Source: Saccharopolyspora gregorii
GTDB taxonomy: Bacteria > Actinomycetota > Actinomycetes > Mycobacteriales > Pseudonocardiaceae
Assembly: GCF_024734405.1 (NCBI RefSeq)
Contig: NZ_CP059556.1
Location: 434,001-498,000, forward strand
Direction of reading: 5' to 3'
Length of the DNA stretch: 64,000 nucleotides
Below the pieces are notes generated by a model. The model did not search any database. It saw only the letters and a program-made list of their open reading frames with translations, and was not told the origin of the DNA. Of the stretch, positions 1-9,551 are shown piece after piece. Position numbers and translations under genes: made by a program. Every line of letters begins with the position of its first letter. The stretch's first letter is position 1.

Positions 1-259
1 GCTGCGCGCCGTAGAGGGTGGTGGTGGAGGGCGAGACGAGCCCGGCGGGCAGTTGCAGCAGGACTTCGATGAGGTACTTCGCGTACAGCGCCGCGTGGTC
101 GCTGGAGCCGCGGGCCGCCAGCAGCGCGAAGCGCGGTTTGCGCTGCGCGATGGTGCTCGCGACGGCGGCGATGTCGGTGGCTTCGAGCAGCTCGGCGAAG
201 ATCCGCGGCTGCTCGTCGATCTCGGCGCGCATGTTCTCGCCGGGGTTCGCCTCGCTCAT
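1..259 (-). CDS. SIS-domain sugar-phosphate isomerase, N-terminal part
   Basis: The gene reads leftward out of the window, so only about 86 N-terminal residues are visible, starting at the ATG complementary to 257-259. The peptide has an acidic start (MSEANPGENMRAEIDEQP) followed by RFALLAARGSSDHAALYAKY. That is the typical first half of SIS domains in GlmS-like or AgaS/NagB-II sugar-phosphate isomerases and deaminases, in which the GSS loop contacts the phosphate. No glutaminase domain precedes it, so it is not full-length GlmS. A dre operator lies 24 bp upstream and dasR is divergent, which supports a role in amino-sugar (GlcN-6-P) metabolism. The exact reaction cannot be fixed from this fragment. 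Confidence 0.8.
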   Translation of the reverse strand, partial: MSEANPGENMRAEIDEQPRIFAELLEATDIAAVASTIAQRKPRFALLAARGSSDHAALYAKYLIEVLLQLPAGLVSPSTTTLYGAQ

Positions 260-280
260 GGGTACCTCTCGCTGGGCCAT

Positions 281-296
281 CAGGTCTAGACCAATG
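281..296. promoter_or_regulatory. dre-like DasR operator
   Basis: CAGGTCTAGACCAATG contains the 10-bp palindrome GGTCTAGACC (283-292). This is the core of the DasR responsive element known from Streptomyces (roughly ACTGGTCTAGACCACT). It lies 24 bp upstream of the leftward SIS-domain gene and about 280 bp upstream of dasR. It is therefore well placed to control the isomerase and possibly the regulator. The match is by eye to the known consensus. Confidence 0.82.
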
Positions 297-575
297 TTAT
301 CGAACGTGCCGTGCCCCCGAGCGTGACCCGTGCGACACCGCTCCGGCCACCCGGCGTGCGGACCAAGATCATCAATGTGGGAAAACTGTGGAGAACGTGA
401 TGGGCGTGTCGTCGTTCAGGCATGCTGGACGGGCCAGGTGCGGTGCGCGGGTGGGCGAGCTCACCGCCACCGCGTGCGGCCACCCCTCGTGCGGGGAGGT
501 GGCGGCCCGGGGCCGCGGCCGGACATCGGGTGATCGAGCGGCGGCCATCGCGGCAGGTTCGGCGTAGGAGGACGA
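297..575. other. Intergenic region between SIS gene and dasR
   Basis: Together with the dre site, this is a 316-bp divergent gap. I see no convincing gene in it. Open frames here are short and out of keeping with neighbouring codon use. It presumably holds the dasR promoter, but no clear -35/-10 pair stands out. Confidence 0.5.
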
Positions 576-1331
576 ATGCTGGAAACGTCGGTGTCCGGCG
601 GGGCGGACACCCCGGTGCGCGCGCAGCGCGAACCCAAGTACTGGGGGCTCAAGCAGCACCTGCTGGACATGCTGCGCTCGCTACCCCCCGGCTCGCCGAT
701 CCCCACCGAGCGCGCGCTGGCCGCCGAGTTCGACGTCTCCCGCACCACCGTGCGCCAGGCGCTCGCCGAACTCACCGTCGAAGGCAGGCTGCTGCGGGTG
801 CAGGGCAAGGGCACCTTCGCCGCCAAGCCGAAGGTCGCGCAGCGGCTCCAGCTCTCCAGCTACACCGAGGACATGCGCGCCCAGGGCCGCCAGCCGGCGT
901 CCCGGCTGCTGGAGGTCGTCGAGGAGCCCGCCGACCAGGAGCTCGCCACCCTGCTCGGCACCCGGCCCGGCTCGGCCGCGCTGCGGTTGCGGCGGCTGCG
1001 GCTGGCCGACGGGGAACCGATGGCCATCGAGACCACCCACCTGCCGCTGTCCCGGTTCCGCGGCCTCACCGGCCGGCTCGAATCGGGCGGCTCGCTGTAC
1101 CGGGTGCTGCGCGAGCACTTCGGCGTGGAGCTCGGGCACGCCGACGAGACCATCGAGACCGCGCTGGCCAGCCCGGAGGAGGCCGAGACGCTCGGCGCCG
1201 ACGTGGGCCTGCCGATGCTGCTGCTGTCCCGCCACTCCTTCGACTCCGCGGGCGAACCCGTCGAATGGGTCCGCTCCATCTACCGCGGCGACCGGTACAA
1301 GTTCGTCGCCCGGCTCAACCCGCCGCAGTGA
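576..1331 (+). CDS. dasR: GntR/HutC-family regulator DasR
   Basis: This 251-residue protein has an N-terminal GntR winged helix-turn-helix (about 28-85, with [20 protein letters not shown]) and a C-terminal UTRA/HutC effector domain. It closely resembles Streptomyces Das[46 protein letters not shown] and [18 protein letters not shown] are all recognisable DasR segments. DasR represses GlcNAc and chitin uptake genes and is released by phosphorylated amino sugars. The ATG at 576 follows AGGAGG at 566-571. The dre site beside the divergent SIS gene supports the assignment. Confidence 0.92.
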   Translation: MLETSVSGGADTPVRAQREPKYWGLKQHLLDMLRSLPPGSPIPTERALAAEFDVSRTTVRQALAELTVEGRLLRVQGKGTFAAKPKVAQRLQLSSYTEDMRAQGRQPASRLLEVVEEPADQELATLLGTRPGSAALRLRRLRLADGEPMAIETTHLPLSRFRGLTGRLESGGSLYRVLREHFGVELGHADETIETALASPEEAETLGADVGLPMLLLSRHSFDSAGEPVEWVRSIYRGDRYKFVARLNPPQ

Positions 1332-1637
1332 TCGACCGGCCCGGCGCCGAGCCGGGTCCCGCGCTGTCTCCCGCGCCGACGGTGCCGCCGGAGACCGCAG
1401 CGCCCCTTTTCGGGGCCACCGGTTCGCGCCTCCGCGGCGCGCGGTTTCCGCTGCCCGGCGCAATGCCGGTTCGCCCTCCTCGCTCCGTTCGCACACCGCC
1501 GAGATCGAAATCCGCGGGTGTTCTCCTCGTTACCCGAAGTGGTAGTCATCACGAAAGCGCAACAATCGGGAGAATTGTGGCGAGATCATCCGTTGACAGG
1601 TTCGAGAGAGCGCGCACCAGATCAAGTAGGAGCCACA
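1332..1637. other. Intergenic region downstream of dasR
   Basis: This gap of about 306 bp holds no supported gene. A TTGACA hexamer at 1593-1598 could be a -35 element for the gene starting at 1638, but no good -10 is visible at the right distance. No clear dasR terminator hairpin was found. Confidence 0.4.
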
Positions 1638-2684
1638 GTGGCGAAGGAGAATGTCGAACGGGGGGCGACCGGAACCGACGACGATGAGCCCGCGGAAAAG
1701 AAATCCAAGAAGATCGAATTGTCCGCCACGCAGGTCACCGGAGGCGCGCTCGCCTCGGTGACCGCGGCGTTCCTCGGCTCGTACCTCGGAGTCGCGGGAA
1801 CCGTGTTCGGAGCCGGTCTGACCAGCGTCGTCATCACGGTCGGCGGTGCCCTGTACCAGCGTTCCCTGGAGACCACCAAGCAGAAGCTGGAGGTCACCAA
1901 GGACAAGGCGAACGTCGTCGTCGCCCGCGCCGGGATCAAGAAGACCACCGCGATCCGGCAGCACGCCACCGCCAGCGCCCCGGCGTCCCGCCCGGCCCCG
2001 CCCGTGGACGAGGCCACCCGCAGGCTCCAGGCGCCCGGGATGCACTGGCCCGGCGGTGAGCAGGTCGACCGCGACCCCGACGCGACCCGCAGGCTCGACC
2101 CCGCGGAAGCGCGGACCCGGATGCTGAACTGGGCGGTCACCTCGGGCGGCACGGCCGCTGCGGACGGCTCGGCGACTTCGGACGGCTCGGTGACCTCGGA
2201 CGACACCGGTGCGGCGAGCACCGCGCCGCGCGGCCGCCGCCTCCGCTGGGGCGTCGTCGCCGCGACCAGCGCCCTCATCTTCGGCCTCGGCATGCTCCTG
2301 ATCACCGGGTTCGAAGGGCTGCTCGGCAAGCCGCTCTCCGGCGGCGACGGCGGCACCACGATCAGCGAGGTCTTCACGCCCGCGGCCAACCGGGACACCG
2401 GCGACCCCGCGCCGCAGGAGACCGGATCCGCGGAACCGACCTCCTCGCAGCAGCAGGAGAGCAGCTCCGAATCCGCGGAGCGGACCTCCGGCGAGCCCAC
2501 CTCCGGCGAACCGACCGAGACCACCGAGACCGGGCGGAGCGAGGCCACCGAACCGACCCGCGAGACCGGCGCCTCCGAAGCCCCGCAGCCCACCGGCGAG
2601 CAGGGGCCCGAGTCCGGTCCCACCGGCGAGCGGGGTTCCGCGGGCGGCGAATCCGCAATGCAGGAGCAGCCCGACTCTCCGTGA
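1638..2684 (+). CDS. Hypothetical two-segment membrane protein with Ser/Thr/Glu-rich tail
   Basis: I do not recognise a named family. The GTG at 1638 was chosen because GGAG lies a few bases upstream; an in-frame ATG at 1518 has no such site and adds an unlikely leader. The product is about 348 residues. A charged N-terminus is followed by a long Gly/Ala-rich hydrophobic stretch (about 33-70, ALASVTAAFLGSYLGVAGTV onward). Then come a Lys-rich linker, a second hydrophobic segment (ALIFGLGMLLITGF), and a low-complexity tail of about 100 residues rich in Ser, Thr, Glu, Pro and Gly. The tail is probably on the outer face and disordered. A strong terminator at 2708 ends the unit, so it is probably monocistronic. 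Confidence 0.75.
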   Translation: MAKENVERGATGTDDDEPAEKKSKKIELSATQVTGGALASVTAAFLGSYLGVAGTVFGAGLTSVVITVGGALYQRSLETTKQKLEVTKDKANVVVARAGIKKTTAIRQHATASAPASRPAPPVDEATRRLQAPGMHWPGGEQVDRDPDATRRLDPAEARTRMLNWAVTSGGTAAADGSATSDGSVTSDDTGAASTAPRGRRLRWGVVAATSALIFGLGMLLITGFEGLLGKPLSGGDGGTTISEVFTPAANRDTGDPAPQETGSAEPTSSQQQESSSESAERTSGEPTSGEPTETTETGRSEATEPTRETGASEAPQPTGEQGPESGPTGERGSAGGESAMQEQPDSP

Positions 2685-2707
2685 TCGGAGAGCAGCGAAT
2701 GGTGACG

Positions 2708-2751
2708 ATTCCCGGTTATCCGGCCGGAATGCCGGATAACCGGGAATTTTT
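2708..2751 (+). terminator. Rho-independent terminator
   Basis: A perfect 17-bp stem (2708-2724 with 2731-2747) and 6-base loop are followed by a run of five T (2747-2751). It sits 23 bp after the stop of the preceding gene. It also insulates the secreted protease gene downstream. Confidence 0.9.
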
Positions 2752-2857
2752 GCGCGTCGATGCGTCGAAAGGTGGATGTGCCGGGCGGTGGTCCCCACCA
2801 ATACTGGCTCCTCGTAGGGATCTTTGAGCCCCACCTCAAGGAGTAGGAGACCCACCT

Positions 2858-3979
2858 ATGACGCGCAAGCTCGCGGCCAGAATGGCCGGGACGATCGTGC
2901 TGGCGGCCGGAACCGTCGCGGCCTTCACCATGCCCGCTTCGGCGACCGTCGCCCCCGCGCCGCTGGAGAAGGCAGCCACCCAGCTCGAAGCCATGCAGCG
3001 CGACTTCGGCCTCACCGCCGACCAGGCGCAGGCCCGGCTGCACAGCGAGGCCATCGCCAACACCGCGGACCGGACGCTGCGCGGCGTGCTCGCCGACGCG
3101 TTCGGCGGTTCGCGCTACGACGCCGAGCTGGGCAAGCTCGTCGTCGGCACCACCGACGCGAACCTGGTCGACGAGATCCGCGCCGCGGGCGCCGAGCCGA
3201 AGCTGGTCGAGCACAGCACCGCGCAGCTGGCCGGCGTCGTCGACGGGCTCAACACCCGCCAGGCGCCGCAGGGCGTCACCGGCTGGTACCTGGACTCGGC
3301 CGCCAACTCGGTCGTGGTCACCGCCGCCGAGGGCGCGGGTGCCGCCGCGAACGAGTTCGTGCACGCCACCGGGGTCGACGCGCAGGCCGTGCGCGTCGTC
3401 GAATCCGCGGAGTCCCCGCGCATCCTCGCCGACGTGATCGGCGGCAACGCCTACACGATCGGCGGCAGCGCCCGCTGTTCCGTCGGCTTCTCGGTGGAGG
3501 GCGGCTTCGTCAGCGCCGGGCACTGCGGCAGCGAGGGCGACACCACCAGCACGCCGTCCGGCACCTTCGCGGGCTCCTCGTTCCCCGGGGACGACTACTC
3601 CTACGTGGAGGTCGCTTCCGGTGAGACCCCGCGCGGCCTGGTGAACGACTACGCGGGCGGCACCGTCGGCGTCGCCGGTTCGACCGAGGCCGCCGAGGGC
3701 GCCTCGATCTGCCGGTCCGGCTCCACCAGCGGCTGGCACTGCGGCACCGTCCAGGCCAAGAACCAGACGGTGAACTACGCCGAGGGCACCGTCACCGGGC
3801 TGACCCGCACCGACGCGTGCGCCGAGCCCGGCGACTCCGGCGGCTCGTGGCTGGCCGGTGACCAGGCGCAGGGCGTGACCTCCGGTGGTTCGGGCGACTG
3901 CACCAGCGGTGGCACGACCTACTTCCAGCCGGTCAACGAGATCCTGGACGCCTACGGCCTGACCCTGATCACGGAGTGA
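2858..3979 (+). CDS. Secreted S1-family serine protease (alpha-lytic/streptogrisin type)
   Basis: The 373-residue preproprotein has three parts. A signal peptide ends near PASA (29). A pro-region of about 160 residues resembles the alpha-lytic protease pro-domain that acts as folding chaperone. The mature chymotrypsin-fold domain begins around residue 192 (ADVIGGNAYTIGG). The catalytic triad is visible: His222 in SAGHC, Asp at 245/246 in GDDYSYV, and Ser327 in EPGDSGGS. Cysteines near 207/223, 285/295 and 321/353 would form the usual three disulfides. The ATG follows GGAGTAGGAG. It is probably an extracellular digestive protease like streptogrisins, transcribed alone, with a strong terminator at 4012. 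Confidence 0.93.
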   Translation: MTRKLAARMAGTIVLAAGTVAAFTMPASATVAPAPLEKAATQLEAMQRDFGLTADQAQARLHSEAIANTADRTLRGVLADAFGGSRYDAELGKLVVGTTDANLVDEIRAAGAEPKLVEHSTAQLAGVVDGLNTRQAPQGVTGWYLDSAANSVVVTAAEGAGAAANEFVHATGVDAQAVRVVESAESPRILADVIGGNAYTIGGSARCSVGFSVEGGFVSAGHCGSEGDTTSTPSGTFAGSSFPGDDYSYVEVASGETPRGLVNDYAGGTVGVAGSTEAAEGASICRSGSTSGWHCGTVQAKNQTVNYAEGTVTGLTRTDACAEPGDSGGSWLAGDQAQGVTSGGSGDCTSGGTTYFQPVNEILDAYGLTLITE

Positions 3980-4011
3980 TCGGGAGCCCGGTCACCGGGT
4001 GATGGCAGCCG

Positions 4012-4060
4012 GACGGGCTGCGTCTCAGCCCCACGAGACGCAGCCCGTCTCGTTTTAATT
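4012..4060 (+). terminator. Rho-independent terminator
   Basis: A perfect 15-bp stem (4012-4026 with 4035-4049), 8-base loop and T-rich tail (CGTTTTAATTTT) lie just after the S1 protease gene. Confidence 0.92.
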
Positions 4061-4085
4061 TTGCTACTTCTGCTGCGTAGCACGG

Positions 4086-4248
4086 GGGTGGCGGAACCTC
4101 AGCGGGATTCTCGCTGCGGGATCTTTTTCACCGGTGGCTCCGCCACAGGCGAAAAAGCTGTCCTCGCGAGAATCCCGCTGAGAACCCGCGGGTGGTCCCG
4201 TTGCGTGCTGGGTCTCCGCTCAGCGGCTTTGCCGCTGACAGGAAAGAG
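4086..4248 (+). repeat. Structured dispersed repeat, copy A
   Basis: This 163-bp element has an inverted homologue at 13047-13210. It contains a perfect 17-bp outer stem (4098-4114 with 4166-4182). Inside that lie TTTTTC/GAAAAA (4124-4129 with 4151-4156) and the hairpin GTGGCTCCGCCAC (4134-4146). Then come a conserved single-stranded-looking stretch AACCCGCGGGTGG and a second hairpin, CAGCGGCTTTGCCGCTG (4221-4237). Compared with copy B, stem bases differ in pairs that keep pairing. It lies between the terminator of the S1 protease and the 3' end of thiE, a convergent gap. It may be a small mobile palindromic element or a bidirectional terminator/RNA structure. Confidence 0.85.
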
Positions 4249-4276
4249 TCGCGACCCGGCCGGGCCGGGTCGGTGG

Positions 4277-4951
4277 TCAGGTGGGTAGTCCGGCCTTGAG
4301 GGATTCGGCGGCGGCGCGCGGATCGTCGGCCTCGGTGATGGCCCGGACCACCACGATCCGCTCCGCGCCCGCCGCGACCACCTCGGCGAGGTTGTCGTGG
4401 CCGACGCCGCCGATCGCGAACCACGGCCTGCCGTGCCCGCGGTGCTCCGCGGCGTGGCGCACCAGCTCGATGCCCGCCGCCTCCCGGCCCGGTTTCGTCG
4501 GCGTCGTCCACACCGGGCCGGTGCAGAAGTAGTCCACGCCCGGTTCGGTCGACGCCGCGTCCGCCTGCACCACGTCGTGCGTGGAACGCCCCAGCACCAC
4601 CTCGTCGCCGACGATGCGCCGCGCCACGTCCACCGGCAGGTCGTCCTGCCCCAGGTGCAGCACGTCGGCCTTCGCGGCCAGCGCCACGTCCGCGCGGTCG
4701 TTCACCGCCAGCAGCGCGCCGTGCCGCACGCAGGCCTCCGCGAGCACCTCCAGCGCCGCCAGCTCCTGCCGCGCCTCCAGCGGCGCCCCGCCGGGCCCCT
4801 TGTCCCGCAGCTGGACGACGTCCACGCCGCCGGACAGCGCGGCGTCGGCGAACTCCGCCAGATCGCCCCGCTCCGCGCGCGCATCGGTGCAGAGGTACAA
4901 CCGTGCGTCGGCGAGCCGCGTGCGGATGCCGTAACCGTCCAATCCGGGCAT
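4277..4951 (-). CDS. thiE: Thiamine-phosphate synthase
   Basis: ThiE joins HMP-pyrophosphate and thiazole phosphate to make thiamine phosphate. The 224-residue TIM-barrel shows [53 protein letters not shown] and FAIGGVG, all typical ThiE segments that bind the pyrophosphate and metal. The start was taken at the ATG at 4951 ([13 protein letters not shown]). A GTG/ATG further upstream would add about 25 residues reaching into the riboswitch region. The gene is divergent from thiO, as Rv0414c is from Rv0415 in M. tuberculosis. Confidence 0.93.
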   Translation of the reverse strand: MPGLDGYGIRTRLADARLYLCTDARAERGDLAEFADAALSGGVDVVQLRDKGPGGAPLEARQELAALEVLAEACVRHGALLAVNDRADVALAAKADVLHLGQDDLPVDVARRIVGDEVVLGRSTHDVVQADAASTEPGVDYFCTGPVWTTPTKPGREAAGIELVRHAAEHRGHGRPWFAIGGVGHDNLAEVVAAGAERIVVVRAITEADDPRAAAESLKAGLPT

Positions 4952-5020
4952 GCCCCCAGGGTAGTCCGCGGCCGGGCGGCGGCTGACCTCGCGCGGGCGG
5001 GTGAGTACGGTGGTGGTGGT

Positions 5021-5107
5021 TGGCACGGGAGCCCGGGATCCGGGCTGAGAGGGGGCGCAGGCCCCGACCGTCGAACCTGATCCGGGTCATGCCGGCGCAG
5101 GGAGCGC
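5021..5107 (+). promoter_or_regulatory. TPP riboswitch (THI element) upstream of thiO
   Basis: The leader shows the conserved TPP aptamer landmarks in order: CACGGGAGCCC (from 5024), CTGAGAGGGGG (5045-5055), then GTCGAACCTGATCCGGGTCA and TGCCGGCGCAGGGAG ending at 5104. The GGAG at 5101-5104 is also the ribosome-binding site of thiO (ATG 5110). Ligand binding would therefore hide the start site, pointing to translational control of thiO-thiS-thiG. Confidence 0.93.
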
Positions 5108-5109
5108 AG

Positions 5110-6212
5110 ATGCAGCAGCAGTCGTCCGTCACCGTCGTCGGTGGCGGGGTCATCGGTCTCTCCGTCGCGTGGACGGCCGCGCGCGCGGGCCACCGCGTCG
5201 AAGTCGTCGATGCGGGGGAGCGGCGTGCGTCGTGGGTCGCGGGCGGGATGCTCGCCCCGGTCGCCGAGGCCGCGCCGGGGGAAGAGGAACTGCTGGAGCT
5301 CGGGTCCGAGTCGCTGCGCCGCTGGCCGTCGTTCGCCGCCGAGCTGGCCCGCGGGTCCGGGCTGCCGTCCGGGCTGCGCCGGGAGGGCACGCTGGTGGTC
5401 GGCGTGGACGGTGCCGACCGCGCCGAGCTGGACATGCTCGCCGACCACCTCGCCTCGCTGGGGCGCACCGTCACCCGGCTCGGCGGCCGGGAGGTGCGCC
5501 GCCTCGAACCCTCGCTGGGGCCCGCGGTGCGGCGCGGCCTGGAGGTGCCCGGCGATCTGGCGGTGGACAACCGGCTGGCGCTGGCCGCGCTGCGGGCCGC
5601 GGCGGAGGCGGCGGGCGTCCGGTTCCGCGCCGGGGCGGCGCGGTGGGTGCGGCCGGGCGAGGTGGAGCTCGCCGAGCGGACCCTGCGCTGCGACGTCGCG
5701 GTGATCGCCGCCGGTGCCCGCTCCGGCGAGCTGCACCCGGCGCTCACCGGCCGGATCCGCCCGGTCAAGGGCGAGGTGCTGCGGCTGCGGGCGCGCCCCA
5801 CCGCGCTGCCCCCGCCCGCGCGCACCGTGCGCGGCCCGGTGCGCGGCAGGCAGGTCTACCTGGTCCCGCGCGACGACGGCGGGCTCGTCGTCGGCGCCAC
5901 CCAGCACGACGCCGGGTTCGACGAGACCGTCACCGCCGGCGGCGTCCGCGACCTGCTGGCCGACGCGGAACGGGTGCTGCCGGGCATCGCCGAGTACGAG
6001 CTGCTCGAAGCCGTCGCCGGGCTGCGGCCCGGCACGCACGACAACCTGCCGGTGATCGGCGAACTGGAGCCGGGGGTGCTGGCCGCGACCGGCCACCACC
6101 GCAACGGGTTCCTGCTCGCGCCGATCACCGCGGACGCGGTGCTGGCAGAGCTGTCGGGCCGCGAACCACCGGTCGCCGGACCGGTTCCCGCAGGCGACGG
6201 AGGAGGTCGACC

Positions 6213-6225
<13 letters not shown>
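5110..6225 (+). CDS. thiO: Glycine oxidase ThiO
   Basis: This 371-residue FAD-dependent oxidase of the DAO family makes dehydroglycine for the thiazole moiety of thiamine. The N-terminal Rossmann motif VVGGGVIGLSVAW (about 8-20) binds FAD. RGRQVYLVPRDDGGLVVGAT and the C-terminal GLRPGTHDNLPVIG followed by ATGHHRNGFLLAP are hallmark ThiO segments. The start at ATG 5110 is set by GGAG, which lies within the riboswitch 3' end. The last 13 bp overlap thiS, so the genes are translationally coupled. Confidence 0.94.
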
Positions 6226-7247
<1,022 letters not shown>

Positions 7248-7251
<4 letters not shown>

Positions 7252-7273
7252 CCCGCCAGAGCGGGCGGGCCGG
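7248..7273. terminator. Hairpin between convergent thiG and FUSC genes
   Basis: CCGGCCCGCC (7248-7257) pairs with GGCGGGCCGG (7264-7273) around a 6-base loop. It has no T-run. Its place between two convergent gene ends suggests a bidirectional or factor-aided terminator. Confidence 0.5.
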
Positions 7274-7283
7274 CCCCCGGTGA

Positions 7284-9251
7284 TCAGCGGATGCGGAGCC
7301 GTTCGGTTCGCACGAAGTTGATCGTGTAGCTCTTCCACGGCTCGTTGCCGAGGGTCTGGTCGATCGCCGAGCGCGCGTGCAGCGCGTTCTCCACCAGCGA
7401 GCTGGCCAGCAGTTCCGTCGCGGGCGCCCCGGCGGACTGGATGTCCGGGATCTTCGGGTTGCTCCGCCCGCTGAGCAGCTGGTCCACCGCCTTGAGCGCG
7501 GGCACCGCCACGGCGAGTTCGCCCTCGGGCCGGAACGCCAGCGTCGCCACGTCCTGGCGCAGCGCGTCCAGCGCGATCGCCGCGGCCCGCGTGGTCTGCG
7601 GGTCCTCGTCCGAGTCCGGTTCGTCCAGCAGCGCGGGCATGCCCAGCAGGTCCTGGGTGCGCCGCAGCGCCAGCACGTGCGCGGACTGCATGGCGGCGCG
7701 CACCTCGTGCCCCTGCCCGGCGGCCCGCACGCTGCGCAGCAGCTCGGACACCGACCACACGGTGGAGCGGATGGCCCCGCGCACGTCCGGCACCATGCTG
7801 CTGGGCAGCACGATGAAGCTGATGTAGCCGACGCCGAGCGCGATGGCCGCGCCGACGGCCGTGTTGGACGCGAAGCTGATCGCGATGTTCGCGAGCGGCC
7901 GGTCCAGCCGCATCGCCTGGTCGATCACGGTCACCGCGATCAGCGAGCTCAGCAGCACCTGGTAGTCGGTGCGCAGCCGCTCCACCCCGAGCAGCATGCC
8001 GACGACGATCACCGGCACCAGCAGGTACACCCCGGGCAGCAGGGTGATCAGCGCGGCCAGCACCACCACGCCGAGCACCGCGCCGCCGGTGCGCTCCAAC
8101 GCGCCGTTCATGCTGTCCCGCGCCGCGGGCGCCAGCACCACGTACAGCGCCAGCAGCAGCGTGGACGCGGACGGGTCGTCCAGCAGCAGCACGATCACCA
8201 TGCCGACGGCGACGGCCAGCGTGCAGCGCAGCGCGTGCCGGAACAGCGAGGACCGCAGCGACAGGTGCGCCTTGACGCCGCCGATGGCGCGCTGGCGGCG
8301 GCCACCGGGCGCGGGCGGGCTGGCCGCGACCTCGGTGCGCTGCACGACGGCGCCGCGGATCCGGTCGAGCCCTTCGTTCATGCCGCGCACCGCTTCGGGC
8401 AGGTCCTGCCTGCCACCCGCGGCGACGACGGCCTGCGCCGGGTCGACGCGGGCCATCGCGGGCAGCCCGGTGCAGGCGCGGGAGCGCACCGCGCGGGCGA
8501 GTTCGGCGGCGACCAGGTCCGCTTCGACGACGATGCGGTGCAGCCGTTCCGCTTCGATCCGGTCGGCCCGCTGGGCTTGGGCGAGCAGCGTTTCGCGGGC
8601 GGCGCGGAACCGGGCCGCCCCGGCGAGGACCTGCCCGAGCCAGGTGCTCGACCCGTCGGCGCGCCAGGCGCTCGCGGCGATCTCCAGCACGCCCGGCCCG
8701 GGTTCGAGCAGGGTCCGGGCCACGGCGTGCCGGGTGGCGCGGGTCGGATCGCCGATGCCGATGAGCACCCGCAGCACCAGGGCGAACACCGCACCCGCCC
8801 CGGTGGACAGGAACAGCATCCAGGCGGGTTCGCCGGATCCGATGCCGGTGGTGGTGGACACGAGGGTGGCCGCGGCGAAGGTCTGGCCGCTGACCCGGTA
8901 CTGCTCGCCGAGGGCGGGCAGCATCCCGGAGCCGAACACGACGGCCGCCACCAGCAGCCCGGCCAGCACCGGGATCTCGCGGAGCAGCGGCCCCACCGCC
9001 ACGACCAGCACCAGCGCCGGTCCGAACCAGGAGAACCGGTGCAGGTCGGAGCGCAGCGATTGCCCGCCCGCGGCGACCAGCGCGAACACGGCGGTGAGCC
9101 CGCCGATGAGCGCGGGGGTGCGCAGGTCCAGCAGCCAGCCGACGGCGGTGGCGACCACCGCGGTGACCAGCACCGCCATCGCGTACTGGCGTCGTCGGAG
9201 GTCGGGGGCGCCGGCCTCGGTGTTGAGCCCGGCGAGGAGCCGGTCCTTCAT
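7284..9251 (-). CDS. FUSC-family membrane protein (aromatic-acid exporter-like)
   Basis: The product is about 655 residues from the ATG at 9251 (MKDRLLAGLNTEAGAPDLRRRQYAM); upstream in-frame starts lack support. Two blocks of about six hydrophobic helices each (roughly residues 25-165 and 330-470) are separated and followed by soluble helical regions. This is the FUSC/AaeB-like layout of putative efflux permeases. The segment LRCTLAVAVGMVIVLLLDD followed by AARDSMNGALERTGGAVLGV is typical of the second FUSC half. Substrate unknown. It is downstream of, but 300 bp away from, thiC-thiD, and convergent with thiG. Confidence 0.8.
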   Translation of the reverse strand: MKDRLLAGLNTEAGAPDLRRRQYAMAVLVTAVVATAVGWLLDLRTPALIGGLTAVFALVAAGGQSLRSDLHRFSWFGPALVLVVAVGPLLREIPVLAGLLVAAVVFGSGMLPALGEQYRVSGQTFAAATLVSTTTGIGSGEPAWMLFLSTGAGAVFALVLRVLIGIGDPTRATRHAVARTLLEPGPGVLEIAASAWRADGSSTWLGQVLAGAARFRAARETLLAQAQRADRIEAERLHRIVVEADLVAAELARAVRSRACTGLPAMARVDPAQAVVAAGGRQDLPEAVRGMNEGLDRIRGAVVQRTEVAASPPAPGGRRQRAIGGVKAHLSLRSSLFRHALRCTLAVAVGMVIVLLLDDPSASTLLLALYVVLAPAARDSMNGALERTGGAVLGVVVLAALITLLPGVYLLVPVIVVGMLLGVERLRTDYQVLLSSLIAVTVIDQAMRLDRPLANIAISFASNTAVGAAIALGVGYISFIVLPSSMVPDVRGAIRSTVWSVSELLRSVRAAGQGHEVRAAMQSAHVLALRRTQDLLGMPALLDEPDSDEDPQTTRAAAIALDALRQDVATLAFRPEGELAVAVPALKAVDQLLSGRSNPKIPDIQSAGAPATELLASSLVENALHARSAIDQTLGNEPWKSYTINFVRTERLRIR

Positions 9252-9551
9252 GGTCGTCCACCCGGGTGCTGCCACGGCGGCGCTTCGCTCCTGACGTTCT
9301 CGTTGCCTGTGCGGGACGGGCGCAGCGCGCGCGGCGCCGTCGCTCGGGAGCGCGGCGGGGGCTGCGAGCCTCACGATCTATGTCGACGTGACCCGCCTTG
9401 TGAGTTACCCGCGCGGGCGAAAATCACCCGATTCGGTATCTCAAGCCCGTTCGTGGCGTGTCCGCTGGGCCGTTCGCGGCCGCGGGTGCCGCGGGCCGCT
9501 GCTCCGACGGCGACGGTACCCAGCGCGCTCCGGCCGCCGGGGACGCTCCGC
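9252..9551. other. Intergenic region between thiD and FUSC gene
   Basis: No gene is supported in these 300 bp. A somewhat less GC-rich patch (GAAAATCACCCGATTCGGTATCTC, about 9419-9443) may hold the FUSC promoter. No clear terminator for thiC-thiD was seen. Confidence 0.4.

Noticed and set aside
260..575. Possible DnaA-box-like sequence (GGGAAAACTGTGGAGAAC)
   Set aside because: Only a loose match, single copy, and no replication genes nearby.
4061..4288. 75-codon frame over repeat copy A, with a similar peptide possible from copy B
   Set aside because: The differences between copies are paired changes in stems and not synonymous-biased, and neither frame has a ribosome-binding site. RNA or DNA structure explains the conservation better than coding.
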